8,190 nt of DNA, taken from positions 5,389-13,578 of the forward strand of contig MIDO01000013.1 of the NCBI GenBank assembly GCA_001831055.1. The letters are read 5' to 3'. The notes beneath the pieces are model-generated. The model did not search any database and was not told the origin of the DNA. It saw only the letters and a list, made by a program, of their open reading frames with translations. Made by a program: the position numbers and the translations under genes. Position 1 is the first letter of the stretch, and each line of letters opens with the position of its first letter. Positions 6,738 through 8,190 of this stretch are shown one piece after another. The DNA is from Verrucomicrobia bacterium GWC2_42_7 (lineage in GTDB: Bacteria; Verrucomicrobiota; Verrucomicrobiia; Opitutales; GWC2-42-7-A).

Positions 6738-6853
6738 TAGATTAAATGTCTATTGACGATACAAAGGCAAGTTAAGTCATAACAAGTTGAGAAAACCTTT
6801 CTTTTTGCGAAAAAAGAAAGGTTTTTGCATTCTCCTCTCTCAATGTATTTATA
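6733..6853 (+). repeat. Internally deleted R element copy R5
   Basis: The head TATAGT at 6733-6738 is followed by a short ATTGACGAT block, then AAGTTAAGTCATAACAAG and a perfect 15-bp stem (6792-6806 with 6811-6825, loop GCGA). The tail GCATTCTCC...CTCAATG.TATTTATA resembles the R4 tail. The central palindrome is missing, which explains the 121-bp length. The helicase stop codon (6735-6737) is part of the head terminus, and the tail shares its TATA with the head of R3. Confidence 0.62.
6791..6827. terminator. Perfect hairpin, likely bidirectional terminator after the helicase
   Basis: AAAACCTTTCTTTTT at 6792-6806 pairs perfectly with AAAAAGAAAGGTTTT at 6811-6825. The four-base loop is GCGA, a GNRA-type tetraloop in RNA. 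A short T-run ends the right arm on the plus strand, and the A-run of the left arm gives U residues on the other strand. It lies 54 bases after the helicase stop and between convergent genes. It is also the second hairpin of R5, so the termination role would be secondary. Confidence 0.65.
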
Positions 6854-7040
6854 GTGAAGTGTATTGACTGTCGAGACGCTTTGGGGGTTCACTTCGAAAT
6901 ATGCAACGGCCTAAATTTATTTGGCAATCAAAATCGGAAGATTTTGATTGCCAAATTGTTGGCTTTTATTGGGAAGGTTACGGAAACCTTTCTTTTTTAC
7001 CTCAAAAAGAAGGTTTTCCGCATCTCCATTCTCACTATAA
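6849..7040 (+). repeat. R element copy R3 (best preserved)
   Basis: The ends are a perfect 9-bp inverted repeat, TTATAGTGA at 6849-6857 and TCACTATAA at 7032-7040. The central palindrome is 17 bp and perfect (6919-6935 with 6940-6956; core TTGGCAATCAAAATC) around loop GGAA. The spacer ATTGGGAAGGT precedes the second hairpin at 6981-7020 (CGGAAACCTTTC... against ...GAAGGTTTTCCG, with two one-base bulges). Total length is 192 bp, close to R2 and R4. It fills the gap up to the convergent AsmA-like gene and could terminate transcription from both sides. Confidence 0.82.
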
Positions 7041-7064
7041 CTACATGTTTTAAGCGTTTGTGAT

Positions 7065-7775
7065 CTATTTGATGTAGGCAGCAGTTACGGATCTTACCAT
7101 GAAGTTGAATCCGAGAGAGGTTATGTCTTGATTTAAAGTATTTAAGACTGTTTTTACATCTTGAGGATTTAAGACAACTACACTGCGGTCAGTTACGTTG
7201 AGAATATTGTTAAATTCCTTATTGTAGTTTAATTTAAATTCGCGTACATGGCCCTCATTAGTCCCGTCTATAATTCTGATCTTTCCTATTTTTAAGAAAA
7301 GAGTGTTTATATGGTATTTAATTTTGTCATCGAGTAGGTCATATATGAAGGGGGAGATGTTCTTTGAGAACTCAGTGATATTGATTTCTCCTTTCTTTGA
7401 CCTTACCCATGTAACACTTTCAATATCAATGACGATCTTTTCAATTTTACGATACGGCTTTGCCTGTTCTCCCCATTTGATGCTTACATCAAGTTCCCTT
7501 ATCTTCATCCCCTCTTTTTGATCGTATTTAGCTGGATTATAAAGAGATAAGTCTATTAGCGAGAATTTCCCCTCTATCAAACGAACGTCAGATTTTTCTA
7601 CCTTAACAGGGAACTTAGTTAAGCGTTCCAATATTCTAGCTGAAAAGGGGGGAATCCAACTATTTAGAAAAACAAAGATCAACACGATAATAATCGGTAG
7701 ATAGAACATAGCTCCTATTACCGCATAGAAAACTGCCTTTGCTGGTGAGACTAACAAATTAAGGAGAACTTTCAT
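7065..7775 (-). CDS. AsmA-like membrane-anchored protein
   Basis: The 236-residue product has one strong N-terminal membrane segment (about 13-37, VFYAVIGAMFYLPIIIVLIFVF) and then an exported soluble region. After it, PVKVEKSDVRLIEGKFSLID at 56-75, LSLYNPAKY at 77-84, a REL-VSIKW strand at 93-101 and KIVIDIESVTW at 113-123 follow the N-terminal pattern of AsmA-like proteins: a beta-rich core in which a layer described as lying on the membrane is followed by a nested second strand set. Such proteins act at the cell envelope, in lipid transport or outer-membrane assembly. At 236 residues it is much shorter than classical AsmA, like the short AsmA-like proteins of many Gram-negative bacteria. 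The start ATG at 7775 is forced by an in-frame TAG 24 bases upstream. No Shine-Dalgarno is visible (TATCTCTCTCTT). It converges with the helicase gene. Confidence 0.72.
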   Translation of the reverse strand: MKVLLNLLVSPAKAVFYAVIGAMFYLPIIIVLIFVFLNSWIPPFSARILERLTKFPVKVEKSDVRLIEGKFSLIDLSLYNPAKYDQKEGMKIRELDVSIKWGEQAKPYRKIEKIVIDIESVTWVRSKKGEINITEFSKNISPFIYDLLDDKIKYHINTLFLKIGKIRIIDGTNEGHVREFKLNYNKEFNNILNVTDRSVVVLNPQDVKTVLNTLNQDITSLGFNFMVRSVTAAYIK

Positions 7776-7867
7776 AAGAGAGAGATACTCAATATGCTAA
7801 CAATATTACTATTTCCCCCACAATTCAAGCCGGAATCGTTTAGAGAAATGGCTTTTGGTATAGTTGA

Positions 7868-8053
7868 TATAGTTAATAGCATTGAGAATAGATAGGCGGA
7901 AACCCTTCTTTCTGAAGAAAGAAAGGTTTCCGCACCTTCCCAAGAAACACTTTTAATAATCGCATAATCAAGACCTTACGGTTTTATTATGCGATGGATG
8001 AGAAGTCGCCCCAAAACGAAATACTGTATTCATTTTCAATGCGTTTTACTATA
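7868..8053 (-). repeat. R element copy R4 (inverted)
   Basis: Read on the minus strand, the head is TATAGTAAAACGCCATTGAA and the far end in reverse complement is TATAGTTAATAGCATTGAGA, a clear terminal inverted repeat (TATAGT, AA, ATTGA). The central palindrome at 7958-7994 pairs 10 bp (ATCGCATAAT with ATTATGCGAT) plus 6 bp around TTAC (GTAA on the minus strand). The spacer TTCTTGGGAAGGT matches R3. The second hairpin is at 7896-7933 (17 bp with one mismatch). Length is 186 bp. Its central palindrome has a different sequence from R3 and R1 at the same place. Confidence 0.8.
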
Positions 8054-8118
8054 GCATTTAGAATTCCATAAAAAGATGAACATGTTTCTTTGAAAAAGAA
8101 CTAATGTTATTTTCTTAA

Positions 8119-8186
8119 TCCGTTGCGCTAGAAAATGTTCCGTAGGAAGATATTCCAGCGCAAGGATCTCCTTTTCGGAAAGGGGA
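8119..8186 (-). repeat. Palindromic repeat C, copy C2 (inverted)
   Basis: Bases 8123-8141 pair with 8145-8163 (19 bp, three mismatches, loop GTA), with TTGCGCT and AGCGCAA at the base. The small hairpin at 8166-8187 pairs ATCTCCTTT with AAAGGGGAT around TCGG. Reverse-complemented, the order and key blocks match C1 at 815-883. It lies about 65 bp from R4, much as C1 abuts R1. Confidence 0.68.
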
Positions 8187-8190
8187 TTGG

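Noticed and set aside
6854..7063. Plus-strand 69-codon frame
   Set aside because: It covers R3, including both palindromes and the terminus; the shared sequence with R1 is repeat, and the C-terminal parts do not agree.
7794..7895. Plus-strand 33-codon frame (MLTILLFPPQFKPESF...) divergent from the AsmA-like gene
   Set aside because: It has a purine-rich stretch upstream, but its last third and stop lie inside the R4 terminus and there is no recognisable family. A tiny gene cannot be excluded.

Overview
The window is AT-rich bacterial DNA with five protein genes and an unusually dense load of palindromic repeats. The closest fit I can infer is an amoeba-associated member of the Chlamydiae (Parachlamydiaceae type). 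The reasons are the style of the glucose-6-phosphate isomerase (with the C-terminal extension seen in chlamydial and cyanobacterial enzymes), a very large exported leucine-rich-repeat protein, weak or absent Shine-Dalgarno sequences, and repeat-filled gaps. This assignment is inference, not proof.

Layout: 1-702 (+) is the 3' end of pgi. 703-1192 has no gene and holds a repeat relic, two hairpins (one in a 70-bp repeat called C1) and an inverted copy (R1) of a roughly 190-bp repeat family called R here. 1193-4372 (+) encodes a 1059-residue secreted LRR protein with an unknown N-terminal region, a five-unit 30-residue tandem repeat and a cysteine-loaded LRR array. 4373-4651 has no recognisable gene, only an AT-only inverted repeat. 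4652-4861 (+) is a CspA-type cold-shock protein followed by an intrinsic terminator. 4862-5465 is non-coding: the terminator, R copy R7, an AT-rich stretch at about 5121-5235 in which I see nothing firm, then R2. 5466-6737 (+) is a DEAD-box RNA helicase whose last 50 or so codons look built from R fragments and whose stop codon lies inside an R terminus. 6738-7064 is filled by R5 and R3 between convergent genes. 7065-7775 (-) encodes an AsmA-like, membrane-anchored protein. 7776-8190 has no gene and holds R4 and the second C repeat.

The main discovery is the R family. It looks like a MITE: terminal inverted repeats beginning TATAGT, a head region, a central palindrome, a spacer, a second hairpin (CCTTTC...GAAAGG) and a tail. 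Four copies look full length (R1-R4), R7 is diverged, R5 is internally deleted, and further pieces lie downstream of pgi and inside the helicase gene. Nearly every gap contains one. No transposase is present in the window, so the family would have to be mobilised in trans or be extinct.

Functionally, the cold-shock protein and the RNA helicase form a plausible RNA-remodelling and cold-adaptation pair, but a terminator and a 600-bp gap separate them, so they are probably not one transcript. The LRR protein is a candidate host-interaction or surface protein. pgi belongs to central carbon metabolism. All alignments were made by eye; repeat boundaries are accurate to about 5-10 bp for the good copies and less for the relics.
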